Assembly (NCBI RefSeq): GCF_017873605.1
Contig: NZ_JAGGKI010000009.1
Location: forward strand, 186,001-250,000
DNA: 64,000 nt
Reading direction: 5' to 3'
Source of the DNA: Paenibacillus lactis
GTDB lineage: Bacteria; Bacillota; Bacilli; Paenibacillales; Paenibacillaceae
The notes under the pieces are model-generated. The model saw only the letters and a list, made by a program, of their open reading frames with translations, was not told where the DNA came from and did no database searches. The first letter of the stretch is position 1. Each line of letters starts with the position of its first letter. Shown here in pieces: positions 8,733-17,718 of this stretch. Made by a program: the position numbers and the translations under genes.

Positions 8733-9628
8733 TTCGCATCCCCCCGAATCTTGATTTCTTCAGAAATCAGCTCCACCAGCGCATTGGCGATAATGATGCC
8801 GGCTGTCTTAGGAGCCACGATTCCGGGTAGTCCGGGTGCGAGCATGGCTTTGATACCCCGTTTTTCGGCATAGCGAAAATCGCATCCGCCGGGTGCGGAG
8901 GCGAGATCGATGATAACGGCCTCCCGAGGCATTTTCGAGATGATTTGTGCTGTGACTATCATAGTTGGAATCGTGTTAAAAAGCAAGTCAATGCCGGCTA
9001 CGTGAGTCCCCAAATCCTTTATGAGAAAAGGCTTCCAGCCCATTTCCTCCGCTCTGGCATAATGCTCCGATTTCCGTACGCCCATCATGACATTCGCACC
9101 GAGCCCCTGCAGGCTCCGCGCCATCGTAAATCCCGTCCGGCCCATGCCGAGCACCATGCTCGTGGATCCATGAATCGTAAAATCGGTATTTTGGATCGCC
9201 ATCATCAGCGCTCCTTCTGCCGTCGGGATGGAGTTGTAGATCGCTACATCGTCCCGCTCAAATATTTCCACCAGCTTGATGTTATATTTGTCGCACAGCG
9301 ATCGTAAATAAGGTTTGGCCATGCCGGTATAAACGACTCCGTGCTTCGGCATAGCGGCAATATGATCCTCCTGCAGCCGTAATGGACCTTCCGAAAACAA
9401 TGCGCTGACACGTCCTTCATCATCACAGCCCACTACCGGCAAAATCAGGGCATCGGCATCCGCCATCAGCTCGGTGGAAAGCGTCTCGCGCGTAACCCCT
9501 TGGAATGAATCCTGCAGCTTCTCAAAGCCCGCGATCATGACGGAAGCATCCATCTCGGCGCACTTGCGGATCACTTCAATTTGCCTTGCGTCTCCTCCAA
9601 CGAAGACGGTCCGGACTCCAGTCAGCAT
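8729..9628 (-). CDS. dpaA: Dipicolinate synthase subunit A (SpoVFA)
   Basis: NAD(P)-binding subunit of dipicolinate synthase, 299 aa. A Rossmann motif LGMGRTG lies in the middle of the protein. I start it at ATG 9628, giving MLTGVRTVFVGGDARQIEVI, because AAAGGAG precedes it at good spacing and B. subtilis SpoVFA starts alike; the longer frame from 9670 would begin inside the likely sigma-K promoter. It is expressed late in the mother cell in B. subtilis (known), and the sequence here offers a matching promoter. Confidence 0.95.
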   Translation of the reverse strand: MLTGVRTVFVGGDARQIEVIRKCAEMDASVMIAGFEKLQDSFQGVTRETLSTELMADADALILPVVGCDDEGRVSALFSEGPLRLQEDHIAAMPKHGVVYTGMAKPYLRSLCDKYNIKLVEIFERDDVAIYNSIPTAEGALMMAIQNTDFTIHGSTSMVLGMGRTGFTMARSLQGLGANVMMGVRKSEHYARAEEMGWKPFLIKDLGTHVAGIDLLFNTIPTMIVTAQIISKMPREAVIIDLASAPGGCDFRYAEKRGIKAMLAPGLPGIVAPKTAGIIIANALVELISEEIKIRGDAK

Positions 9629-9667
9629 GGAAGGCGTCGCTCCTTTCTTTCTAACCAATGTATAGAC

Positions 9668-9695
9668 CATCTTATGCTGCGGCCCATAAGGTGGT
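9668..9695 (-). promoter_or_regulatory. Candidate sigma-K promoter for dpaAB
   Basis: Minus strand ACC, 16-base spacer, then CATAAGATG, which fits the sigma-K pattern AC...CATAnnnT. It ends about 40 bases before the dpaA start. B. subtilis spoVF is known to be sigma-K dependent. The motif is short, so chance occurrence is possible. Confidence 0.45.
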
Positions 9696-9814
9696 GAGCG
9701 AATTATCCATGTAACGCGTTGGATAGCCCCTTACGCTGCGGGAAGCGAGGTTTCGGCCCGATGGTCATCGTCGCACGGAAGACGCGACAAACCGGGGATG
9801 TCCTTGGCAACGTC

Positions 9815-9850
9815 AAAAAAGGCCGCCTTGGCTAATCAGCCAAAACGACC
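9815..9850 (-). terminator. Terminator after dut
   Basis: GGTCG..TTGGCT pairs with AGCCAA..CGGCC around a GATT loop and is followed by six Ts. It ends the dut transcript 36 bases past its stop and isolates dpaAB. Confidence 0.88.
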
Positions 9851-9886
9851 TTTCCAATTCGATGTGTAGAACTCGTAAACGCGAGC

Positions 9887-10333
9887 CTATTTCCCCGTGT
9901 GTCCAAATCCGCCCGTACCGCGAACGGTTTCGGACAGCTCTTCCACCTCGGCAAAGGCGACTGCAGGCACGGTCTGAAATACCATTTGCGCTATCCGCTC
10001 GTTCCGCTCGATCGTAAATGGCTCTTGTCCCAAATTGATGAGCAGCACCTTCACTTCGCCGCGATAGTCGGCATCGATGGTGCCCGGCGAATTCAAGCAG
10101 GTAATCCCGTGCTTGAACGCCAGTCCGCTGCGAGGGCGGATTTGGGCCTCCAGCTCTGCCGGCATGGCCATTGCAAAGCCAGCCGGGATCAGCTTGCGCT
10201 CGCCGGGCTGCAGAACGACCGGCTCCGGTACAGCGGCATGCAGGTCGAAGCCTGCAGCGAGCTCGGACATTTTCACAGGCAGCTTCACATCTTCATTACC
10301 GGGTAATCTATGGATTTGAACGTAGTGCAACAA
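9887..10333 (-). CDS. dut: dUTP diphosphatase
   Basis: Hydrolyses dUTP to dUMP, keeping uracil out of DNA and supplying dTMP synthesis. All five dUTPase motifs are present in order: AGFDLHAA, RPRSGLAFKHG, GTIDADYRGEV, NERIAQMVF and the C-terminal RGTGGFGHTG. Start choice: AGGAGG at 10341-10346 is only a base or two from the ATG at 10339 but 7 bases from the TTG at 10333, so TTG is likelier (about 148 aa). An ATG at 10354 would give 155 aa. The gene begins inside the end of the upstream M16 peptidase gene, suggesting coupling. Confidence 0.95.
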   Translation of the reverse strand: MLHYVQIHRLPGNEDVKLPVKMSELAAGFDLHAAVPEPVVLQPGERKLIPAGFAMAMPAELEAQIRPRSGLAFKHGITCLNSPGTIDADYRGEVKVLLINLGQEPFTIERNERIAQMVFQTVPAVAFAEVEELSETVRGTGGFGHTGK

Positions 10334-11576
10334 ATTCATTCCTCCTAAGTCCATTCAATGCTTTGTCTGAGGTTCCAACCATCGCGAGTGCATATGGAGT
10401 ATTAAACATTCGGTCGAGGACGGCATTCACATCCTCCATGCTTACTTGCTCAATGCGCTTGATCAGCTCATCAAGGGTGTGATGCCGGCCCAGCATCAGC
10501 TCGTTCTTGCCAAGCCGGTTCATGCGGCTGCTGGTGCTCTCCAGACTAAGGATGAGGCTTCCCTTCAGCTGCTCCTTCCCCTTCTTGAGCTCCTGCTCCG
10601 TCATTCCGTTCGTTGCCAGATCATGCAGCATCTCGATCGTCAAATCCAGCACATCCTTCGTCTGCTTGGGCGCCGTGCCCGCATAGATGGTGAACATGCC
10701 GCTGTCCGCATGGGAGCTGTGATAGGAATATACCGAGTAAGCGAGCCCCCGCTTCTCCCGGATTTCCTGGAACAGCCGCGAGCTCATTCCGCCGCCGATG
10801 GCATTGTTCAGAAGCACCATTGCATATTGCAGATCCTCGCCGATCGAGCAGCCCGGGAACGACATGCAGATATGATTCTGCTCGGTCTTCTTCTTCCGGA
10901 ACTGAACGCCGTCCAGAAATGACGGCACCTCAAGGGCTTGGGGCGCACGGCGATTGGAAAATCCGCCGAAGTGCCGCTCCAGCAGCTCGATCGTTCCTTC
11001 ATTGATATTTCCGGCAAGCGCAATGACCGTATTCTCGATCGTATAGTGATGTTCCATGTAAGCGCGCAGCGCATCGGAATCCATCGCTTCCAGCCGTTCC
11101 TTCGTACCAAGGATCGGAAATGCGAGCGGGTGATCGCCATAAACGGCCGTTGACATCAGGTCGTGCACCAGATCATCCGGCGTATCCTCATACATGGCGA
11201 TCTCTTCCAGGATTACATTCTTCTCCTTGGCCAGCTCTTCCGCATCCAGCTTGGAGTTGAAGAACATATCGGAGAGAACGTCGACAGCAATCGGAAAATG
11301 CTCATCCAATACCTTAGCATAATAGCAGGTATACTCTTTAGCCGTGAACGCGTTGACGTTTCCACCAATCGCATCGAACTGCTCGGCAATCGCACGGGCG
11401 TCAAACCGCTCCGTCCCTTTGAACATCATATGCTCTATAAAATGCGTAATCCCATTGATCTCCGGCGTCTCATTGCGGGATCCGGTCCTCACCCAGATGC
11501 CGAAGGATACCGAACGACTTGTGGGGATGCTCTCCATAACCACACGCAGGCCGTTTGACAATTGTATTTTTTTCAC
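10308..11576 (-). CDS. mlpA: M16 family zinc metallopeptidase (MlpA/YmxG type)
   Basis: Insulinase/processing-peptidase family, 422 aa. The inverted zinc motif HFIEH is at residues 45-49, with the downstream Glu-rich helix (EEIAMYED). Two M16 halves are visible. The start is GTG 11576 (MKKIQLSNGL) with GGGGGG 6 bases upstream; an in-frame ATG at 11609 lacks a ribosome site and matches no family N-terminus. Lies between ylxY and dut, as ymxG does near dut/spoVF in bacilli. The natural substrate is not known to me. Confidence 0.93.
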   Translation of the reverse strand: MKKIQLSNGLRVVMESIPTSRSVSFGIWVRTGSRNETPEINGITHFIEHMMFKGTERFDARAIAEQFDAIGGNVNAFTAKEYTCYYAKVLDEHFPIAVDVLSDMFFNSKLDAEELAKEKNVILEEIAMYEDTPDDLVHDLMSTAVYGDHPLAFPILGTKERLEAMDSDALRAYMEHHYTIENTVIALAGNINEGTIELLERHFGGFSNRRAPQALEVPSFLDGVQFRKKKTEQNHICMSFPGCSIGEDLQYAMVLLNNAIGGGMSSRLFQEIREKRGLAYSVYSYHSSHADSGMFTIYAGTAPKQTKDVLDLTIEMLHDLATNGMTEQELKKGKEQLKGSLILSLESTSSRMNRLGKNELMLGRHHTLDELIKRIEQVSMEDVNAVLDRMFNTPYALAMVGTSDKALNGLRRNEFVALRSNP

Positions 11577-11683
11577 GCAAGGCCCCCCTAACTGTCCATC
11601 CAGGTTCATTTCAGCTGACCAACAGCCTCATGCCATCCATTCATTCTATCAAACTTTACCATGTGCCACAACACCCTGGACTT

Positions 11684-12682
11684 CTAGGTTCCACCCGGCA
11701 TGATCCGGTCAGGCGAAAGCGTCTGGCTGACCGTGCCGATCGATAGACCCTTGGCCCGTATCCCGTCAATCATGCCCTTCAACGCTTTCGACGAGGAGTC
11801 TGTTGGATGCATTAGAATGAGGAAGCCCGGTTCGACTTTGCTGCTTATTTTCTGAACGACCGCTTCCGGCGCAGGATGCTGCCAGTCCACGGTGTCAAGC
11901 GTCCACAGCACCGTTTTCAGCCCCCGGGCATGGGCGATCGCTACCGTCTGCTTGTTGAAATCGCCGGAAGGGGGCGCAAACCATTTATTTTCCACCCCTA
12001 AACTGGTCTTAAGCAGCTCCTGCGTTTTCGCAATTTCCAGATCGGCGCGTTCCCTGCTTAGACGGCTCATGTTGGGATGGGTGAAAGCATGATTCTCGAC
12101 TTCATGGCCCCGCTTTACAATCTCGCCTGCAAGCTCCGGATTTTTCTTGAGCCAGCTGCCGTCGAGGAAGAAGGTGGTCTTGATATTTTCCTCATCGAGC
12201 GTATTCAGCATGGGCTCCAGAAATTCGTTGCCCCAGGCAACATTAATCATGAGCGACACCATCGGTTTATTCGGGTTCCCCCGATAGATCGGGTGAGATG
12301 CAAGATCCAGGTCGTTTAGCGTTACTTTGGCCGGAATTTCACGATATACGAGCGGGAGGACCTCTCCCTTCCCCCGGTTCTTCACGGCCAGATTATATGT
12401 AGCCTCCACATCGACCTCAAGTCCGTTATAGCCGGGGATTGCCTCCCATACTCTGTCCACTCTCGCGTCAACAGGCTCTACTCTTTCCTTGGCAGCCGCA
12501 GCCTCAATCTGATTGAGCAGCTCCACGTCGACTACCGCTCCCGTAAGACTGCTGCTGTTCACGAGCTTTGTATTTGCCGCGGGCTCAAGTCCGGACACAT
12601 AACCCCACGCGCCGCTGAACACGGCGGCAGCCGATACCAATGCGGTACCGGTCAGGAGCACGGCGATTTTCTTATCTTTCAT
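11684..12682 (-). CDS. ylxY: Polysaccharide deacetylase-like protein YlxY
   Basis: Secreted or membrane-anchored NodB-fold protein, 332 aa. The first ~30 residues are a signal or anchor segment (KKIAVLLTGTALVSAAAVF). The histidine pair HAFTH and the LWTLDTVDW and LILMHP motifs are present, but the usual catalytic TFDDG motif reads INVAWG, so deacetylase activity is doubtful. The start at ATG 12682 is chosen over an upstream GTG by GGGAG spacing. Follows pnp, as ylxY does in B. subtilis. Confidence 0.9.
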   Translation of the reverse strand: MKDKKIAVLLTGTALVSAAAVFSGAWGYVSGLEPAANTKLVNSSSLTGAVVDVELLNQIEAAAAKERVEPVDARVDRVWEAIPGYNGLEVDVEATYNLAVKNRGKGEVLPLVYREIPAKVTLNDLDLASHPIYRGNPNKPMVSLMINVAWGNEFLEPMLNTLDEENIKTTFFLDGSWLKKNPELAGEIVKRGHEVENHAFTHPNMSRLSRERADLEIAKTQELLKTSLGVENKWFAPPSGDFNKQTVAIAHARGLKTVLWTLDTVDWQHPAPEAVVQKISSKVEPGFLILMHPTDSSSKALKGMIDGIRAKGLSIGTVSQTLSPDRIMPGGT

Positions 12683-12798
12683 GGGCTCTCCCACTCCCCC
12701 TCAGGCAGCTTTGTCCCATTTTATGTGCCGGGCTCCGGAATTATGAGCCAAAAGTAGAGCTGCGGCCTCGGTATGAGGGTGTATGGCGAGCTAGACGC

Positions 12799-12832
12799 AA
12801 AAAAAGAGCCAGAATCAGGTTCTGCCTCTTTC
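12799..12832 (-). terminator. Terminator after pnp
   Basis: AAGAG-CAGAA pairs with TTCTG-CTCTT around a short loop, followed by seven Ts on the minus strand. It lies 40 bases past the pnp stop. Confidence 0.88.
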
Positions 12833-12871
12833 TTCATTTGCTATTTCGGACGCTCAGGCCATGGCCCGCGC

Positions 12872-14965
12872 TTACTTCGCTTCCGCAGTCAATACCGCTT
12901 TGCGCGACAGGTTAATGCGTCCTTGCTGATCGATTTCCGTGACCTTAACGGTGATGACGTCACCAATGGCAACAACATCCTCCACCTTCGCCACCCGCTC
13001 GGTCGACAGCTGGGAAATGTGAACCAGCCCGTCTTTATTAGGCAAAATTTCCACGAACGCGCCGAACTTCTCGATCCGTTTGACGGTACCGGTATAAATT
13101 TCGCCGACCGCGACTTCCTTCACAATGCCTTCGATAATCGTAAGGGCTTTGCGGTTCATCTCTTCATTCGAAGAAGCGATAAATACGCGTCCATCCTGTT
13201 CGATATCGATCTTCACGCCGGTTTCCTCAATGATTTTGTTGATAATTTTGCCGCCGGCTCCGATGACATCGCGGATTTTGTCCGGATTGATCTGCATCGT
13301 GATGATCTTAGGCGCATATTGGGACAAGCTTGCTCTCGGTTCTTTGATGACCTCCATCATTTTGCCGAGGATATGCATGCGTCCTTCCTTTGCTTGCTGG
13401 AGTGCTTCCTGCAAAATCGCGCGGTCAATGCCGTCGATTTTGATATCCATCTGAATGGCGGTAACCCCATCCGGCGTTCCGGCAACTTTGAAGTCCATAT
13501 CGCCGAGATGGTCCTCCATTCCCTGGATGTCCGTCAGAATGGATACATGCTCTCCGTCCTTAATCAAGCCCATGGCTACACCTGCTACAGGCGCTTTGAT
13601 CGGTACACCGGCATCCATCATCGCCAGCGTGCTTGCGCAAATGCTCGCCTGGGAAGTCGATCCGTTCGATTCAAGCACTTCCGATACCAGGCGGATCGTG
13701 TACGGGAACTCGGCTTCATTAGGAATAACCTTGCTCAGTGCACGCTCACCCAAAGCACCATGTCCGATCTCCCGGCGACCCGGCGCGCGGAGGGGACGAG
13801 CCTCACCTACGCTGAACGGCGGAAAGTTATAGTGGTGCATGAAGCGCTTGGTCTCTTCCAGGTCGATGCCGTCAAGAATCTGCACATCGCCGAGGGCACC
13901 CAAAGTACATACGCTGAGCGCTTGCGTTTGACCGCGCGTGAACAAGCCGGAGCCGTGGGTTCTTGGAAGCAGACCCGTGTCGCATTCGATCGGACGAATC
14001 TCGGACAGGCCGCGTCCGTCCGGACGAACCTTGTCATGCGTAATGAGACGACGGACTTCCTCCTTCACGATGTCGTGAAGAACCTCTTTAACATCCTTCA
14101 AAAGTTCCGGCGTTTCAATATACTTTTCCTCAAATACGGTATAAGTCTCTTCATTAATCGCATCGATGGCATCCTGACGGGCATGCTTCTCTTCAATGCG
14201 AACGGCTTCGACAAGGCGGGCCTCCGCAAACTCGCGAACCTCGCGATTGACGTTTTCGTCTACGGCATGGAGCTTCACTTCCATCTTTTCCTTGCCGGCA
14301 ACGGCCACCAATTCCTCGATCTTCGCCACAATCTTCTTGATTTCCTCATGACCGAACATGATCGCTTCCAGCATCACTTCTTCCGGAACCTCATTCGCTT
14401 CGGCCTCAACCATCATGATCGCGTCTTTCGTACCTGCAACGACGAGATAAATGTCACTGGCTTCCTGCTCTGCAATTGTAGGGTTCACGACAAAATTGCC
14501 GTTAACGCGTCCTACCGCCACGCCGCCGATCGGTCCGTTGAACGGAACATCGGAAATGCTGAGCGCTGCAGAGGTACCGATCATCGCGGCAATTTCCGGC
14601 TCGCAGTCCTGATCCACGCTCATGACGAGATTAAGGACCTGTACATCGTTGCGGAAGCCTTCCGGGAACAGCGGCCGGATCGGACGGTCTGTCAAGCGGC
14701 TTGCAAGGATTGCTTTCTCGCTCGGTCTGCCCTCCCGCTTAATGAATCCCCCCGGGATTTTACCAACCGCATACAATCTTTCCTCATAGTTCACCGTTAA
14801 CGGGAAGAAATCCAAATCCTTCGGCTCACTTGAAGCCGTCACCGTACAGAGAACCGCCGTGTCGCCGTAACGGACCATAACAGCCGCATTTGCCTGCTTG
14901 GCCAGCCGACCGGTTTCGAGTACGAGAGGTCTTCCGCCAAGCTGCATTTCAACACTAGTTTCCAT
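12872..14965 (-). CDS. pnp: Polyribonucleotide nucleotidyltransferase
   Basis: 3'-5' phosphorolytic exoribonuclease of mRNA decay, 697 aa. Two RNase PH domains are followed by a KH domain (GKIINKIIEETG, about residues 560-600) and an S1 domain (GEIYTGTVKRIEKFGAF, about 620-690). The start is ATG 14965 (METSVEMQLGG), with GAGGAGGG 5 bases upstream; the in-frame ATG at 14980 overlaps that site. It follows rpsO as in nearly all bacteria but is separated by the rpsO terminator and about 330 bases. Confidence 0.97.
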   Translation of the reverse strand: METSVEMQLGGRPLVLETGRLAKQANAAVMVRYGDTAVLCTVTASSEPKDLDFFPLTVNYEERLYAVGKIPGGFIKREGRPSEKAILASRLTDRPIRPLFPEGFRNDVQVLNLVMSVDQDCEPEIAAMIGTSAALSISDVPFNGPIGGVAVGRVNGNFVVNPTIAEQEASDIYLVVAGTKDAIMMVEAEANEVPEEVMLEAIMFGHEEIKKIVAKIEELVAVAGKEKMEVKLHAVDENVNREVREFAEARLVEAVRIEEKHARQDAIDAINEETYTVFEEKYIETPELLKDVKEVLHDIVKEEVRRLITHDKVRPDGRGLSEIRPIECDTGLLPRTHGSGLFTRGQTQALSVCTLGALGDVQILDGIDLEETKRFMHHYNFPPFSVGEARPLRAPGRREIGHGALGERALSKVIPNEAEFPYTIRLVSEVLESNGSTSQASICASTLAMMDAGVPIKAPVAGVAMGLIKDGEHVSILTDIQGMEDHLGDMDFKVAGTPDGVTAIQMDIKIDGIDRAILQEALQQAKEGRMHILGKMMEVIKEPRASLSQYAPKIITMQINPDKIRDVIGAGGKIINKIIEETGVKIDIEQDGRVFIASSNEEMNRKALTIIEGIVKEVAVGEIYTGTVKRIEKFGAFVEILPNKDGLVHISQLSTERVAKVEDVVAIGDVITVKVTEIDQQGRINLSRKAVLTAEAK

Positions 14966-15379
14966 GTATTCCCTCCTCATAGGGATAAATTTTTTTGTCG
15001 TCTTCTAGCTTTCAGTATTGCCTAAAAACAGCATCATCTTTAATAATGCCGCCCGTTTGATCGATCGGAGTGTTTCACTGGATTCTATTGCTCGAGCTTA
15101 TGTACGACAAACAACGAACTCATCTTGGAACACTCGATGACGAAAGCGGGAAACGCCGGCAGAAGCTTAAAGCTTGTGGAAGGCGAATCGGGTATATCAA
15201 TATCTATGTGAATATCTTTCGCTGCAAAGCCTCGGCTTATGAATAACAGCATGGCTTTACAGGAAAGCGGGCAAACGAAAGCAATTTCCATAATACTTAG
15301 AAAAGAGCCCGGTTGTGCCGCTGTCGTTCCAAGAAGGACAGTGGACAACCAGGCTGTTTTCGGTAAATCCTATGGATGA
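14966..15379. other. 414-base gap between rpsO and pnp, possible small ORF
   Basis: The gap carries the rpsO terminator and presumably the pnp promoter, which I cannot place. A minus-strand frame from ATG 15291 to TAG 15085 (68 codons, opening MEIAFVCPLSCKAM) has acceptable codon use but no ribosome binding site and no recognised relatives. The longer TTG form (15348) starts within the terminator hairpin. I do not call it a gene. Confidence 0.3.
15300..15355 (-). terminator. Terminator after rpsO
   Basis: A long hairpin: AGCC.GGTTGT (15345-15355 on the minus strand) pairs with ACAACC.GGCT (15306-15316). An inner CTGTC/GACAG stem and a T-rich tail (CTTTTCT) complete it. It sits 25 bases past the rpsO stop. 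Confidence 0.85.
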
Positions 15380-15649
15380 TTAGCGACGCAATCCAAGCTT
15401 CTCGATCAAAGCACTGTAACGTTTTACATCCTTGTTTTTCAAGTATGCAAGCAACTTACGGCGTTGGCCGACCATTTTCAGCAATCCACGGCGGGAATGA
15501 TGATCCTTCTTGTGCGTACGCAAGTGGTCAGTCAAGTTCGTAATGTTTTCCGTTAGGATAGCGATCTGCACCTCTGGAGATCCTGTATCGGACTCGTGAG
15601 TTTTGTGCTCGTCAATCAGTTGTTGTTTACGTTCCTGAGTCAATGCCAT
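15380..15649 (-). CDS. rpsO: 30S ribosomal protein S15
   Basis: Primary 16S rRNA-binding protein of the small subunit platform, 89 aa, exact family length. Opens MALTQERKQQLIDEHKTHES; the HDSGSPE-type signature appears as ESDTGSPEVQ. ATG 15649 has GGAGGTGAA upstream. The ORF extension to 15706 is leader. A promoter and a 5' hairpin precede it, and a terminator follows, so it is likely monocistronic with possible S15 feedback on the leader. Confidence 0.98.
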   Translation of the reverse strand: MALTQERKQQLIDEHKTHESDTGSPEVQIAILTENITNLTDHLRTHKKDHHSRRGLLKMVGQRRKLLAYLKNKDVKRYSALIEKLGLRR

Positions 15650-15726
15650 CCTGTTCACCTCCTTCGTCATAATCGCCGTTGGCCCAGATACCGACGGTGA
15701 GATCAAACATCCAAGCCAAGGTTAAA

Positions 15727-15745
15727 TTGCCCGAATCCCGGGCAA
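15727..15745 (-). promoter_or_regulatory. Leader hairpin at the 5' end of rpsO mRNA
   Basis: TTGCCCG pairs perfectly with CGGGCAA across a 5-base loop, right after the expected transcription start. S15 is known to bind its own leader in several bacteria, so this may be part of an autoregulatory site or a 5' stabiliser. Only the hairpin is seen; its role is inferred. Confidence 0.45.
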
Positions 15746-15753
15746 CCTCTAAG

Positions 15754-15783
15754 AGTATAGCATACTTTTCCGAAAAAAGAAAA
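15754..15783 (-). promoter_or_regulatory. Possible sigma-A promoter for rpsO
   Basis: Minus strand TTTTCT, 18-base spacer, TATACT. The -10 is good and the -35 poor. It gives a leader of about 100 nt starting just before the 15727-15745 hairpin. Confidence 0.42.
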
Positions 15784-15818
15784 TCCGATCCGCTAATTTA
15801 TCGAAAAAGCGTGCTGCC

Positions 15819-16772
15819 CTATTCCATGTCCTTGAGAATCCTGCGGGCTTCGACCGCATCCCGGTGAATCCACTCGACAAGCTCCTGCACCGATTCGAAT
15901 TTATGCTCTTTCCGAATATATTGAACCATCTCCACCGTCATGACCTGACCGTATAAATCGCCGCTGTAGTCGAAAAGATGCACCTCGAAGATCGGCTTCG
16001 TGATGCCTTCATGGAACGTTGGCTTGACACCGACGTTCATGACCCCGGCAATCCAGCCCCCCTCCTGATCCGAACGGGCACGCACGGCGTACACGCCCAG
16101 GGCCGGGATGACGTACGGATCCGTCAGCTCGAGATTCGCCGTCGGAAAGCCGATCTGCCTTCCGCGCTTCTCGCCGTGGATTACGGTTCCCCGAATGCTG
16201 TAATTTCTGCCGAGCCACCGGTTAGCATCCGCGAGCTGTCCGGTCTGCAGGGCAATCCGGATAGAAGAGCTGCCTACCTTCTCTCCATCCACTAAGAATG
16301 GCGGAACGGTGACGACAGACATCGCCCCTTCGCTTAATGCCTGAAGCTTGACGGCATCTCCCGCTCCCTTATGACCAAAACGGAAATCGAATCCGACCAC
16401 GGCCGTCTGCAGCGAGAGCGGGAGCAGCATGTCCGATACGAACGCGTCCGGACTGACTTCAGAGAACGCCTTGTTGAACTCCACAACGTACAGGATATCA
16501 ATTCCCATCTCCTGCAGCAGCTTTTCCTTATCAGCTTGGGGAGTAAGGTAGCCCTCATAATTTCCTTTGCCGATCACATCTTTGGGATGGGGATAAAAGG
16601 TGATGAGAGCGGCAGGAAGCCCTTGCTCCCGCGCAATTCCGACGGCCGTCGTAATCACGCTCTCATGACCCAGATGCAGACCGTCAAATTGTCCGATGGC
16701 CGCGACCTTCGGCACGCCGGCTTCCAATACGTTCTCCGGATTTATGGGGTAGGACAACGATACAATCCTCAT
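15819..16772 (-). CDS. ribF: Bifunctional riboflavin kinase / FAD synthetase
   Basis: Makes FMN then FAD from riboflavin. 317 aa. The N-terminal adenylyltransferase domain carries GQFDGLHLGHESVI (about residues 27-40) and the C-terminal kinase domain has GRQIGFPTANLEL (about 190-205). Start ATG 16772 with GGAGGTGAG 5 bases upstream. Follows truB in the infB operon as in B. subtilis (ribC). Confidence 0.96.
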   Translation of the reverse strand: MRIVSLSYPINPENVLEAGVPKVAAIGQFDGLHLGHESVITTAVGIAREQGLPAALITFYPHPKDVIGKGNYEGYLTPQADKEKLLQEMGIDILYVVEFNKAFSEVSPDAFVSDMLLPLSLQTAVVGFDFRFGHKGAGDAVKLQALSEGAMSVVTVPPFLVDGEKVGSSSIRIALQTGQLADANRWLGRNYSIRGTVIHGEKRGRQIGFPTANLELTDPYVIPALGVYAVRARSDQEGGWIAGVMNVGVKPTFHEGITKPIFEVHLFDYSGDLYGQVMTVEMVQYIRKEHKFESVQELVEWIHRDAVEARRILKDME

Positions 16773-16803
16773 GTTTCTCACCTCCATTCAACTAGAACAA
16801 GCG

Positions 16804-17718
16804 CTATCTTGAAAATACCTTCACTGGCACGATCGCGCCTGATTCGGCTTGCCGCTTGTAGATTCCAAGAAAGCTTCCTTGGCTGTCATAGAGCCGGATC
16901 GGCTCGTCGCCTTCAACCAGAGGCTCCACGGCTCTGGCGGACAAGCGCTGTCCTTGCAGGGCAGCTTCCGCTTTCTCATCCGATACGGTATGAGCCGGAA
17001 GATGGGAGACCGCCCGGTCGACCGGAATCAGCTTATTCTGAAGCTGTCCTTCCTTCATAAGCTGTTCAATGGTTTCAAGGGTCAGGCAGTCGGCTGCCGG
17101 AATGCCGGCCGAGATCGTGCGTACAAGCCGAACCATGACGGAAGGAACGCCGAGCTTGCGGCCGATATCCACGCACAATGTGCGGATATATGTACCTTTG
17201 GAGCACAGCACCCGAAACGATATTTCGGGATAGGCGCCGCTGGCGTCATAGCCGGTCATCTCAATCTCATGAATGGTGACGGTCCGGCTTTTTCGTTCAA
17301 CGGTCTTCCCTTCCCGCGCAAGCTCATACAGACGCTTGCCGTTTACCTTGACGGCGGAATACATCGGGGGAACCTGGGAGATTTCACCCACAAACGAACG
17401 CAGCGCTTCCTCCGCTTCCTCCCTCGTCACCAGTACGCTTTCTGCCTCTTCAATGACCGTACCTGTGACATCCTCCGTATCCGTAGCATATCCAAGACGC
17501 AGAACAGCCTCATACTCCTTCGGCAGCTCCTGCATATACTCCACGACTCGCGTCGCTCTGCCCAAACACAGGGGCAGCACTCCCGTAACCTCCGGATCAA
17601 GCGTACCCGTATGGCCAATCCGTTTCATGCGGACAATTCCTCTTACTTTGGCTACCACATCATGCGATGTCCAGCCGGCGGGCTTATGCACGGCCAAAAT
17701 ACCTTCCAACTCTGTCAT
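16804..17718 (-). CDS. truB: tRNA pseudouridine(55) synthase
   Basis: Isomerises U55 in the T-loop of tRNAs. 304 aa. Opens with the family block GILAVHKPAGWTSHDVV; the catalytic Asp is in HTGTLDPEVTG (residue 41). A C-terminal PUA-like region follows. It overlaps the nrnA stop by 4 bases (17715-17718), showing coupling. Part of the rimP-infB operon. Confidence 0.97.
   Translation of the reverse strand: MTELEGILAVHKPAGWTSHDVVAKVRGIVRMKRIGHTGTLDPEVTGVLPLCLGRATRVVEYMQELPKEYEAVLRLGYATDTEDVTGTVIEEAESVLVTREEAEEALRSFVGEISQVPPMYSAVKVNGKRLYELAREGKTVERKSRTVTIHEIEMTGYDASGAYPEISFRVLCSKGTYIRTLCVDIGRKLGVPSVMVRLVRTISAGIPAADCLTLETIEQLMKEGQLQNKLIPVDRAVSHLPAHTVSDEKAEAALQGQRLSARAVEPLVEGDEPIRLYDSQGSFLGIYKRQAESGAIVPVKVFSR

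Noticed and set aside
12773..14800. 675-codon plus-strand frame
   Set aside because: Antisense to pnp, no ribosome site, composition rich in His/Arg/Asn typical of reverse-frame shadows, and the pnp protein is full-length and conserved.
15085..15348. 87-codon frame between rpsO and pnp
   Set aside because: Its TTG start lies inside the rpsO terminator hairpin and the inner ATG has no ribosome site; kept only as a note.
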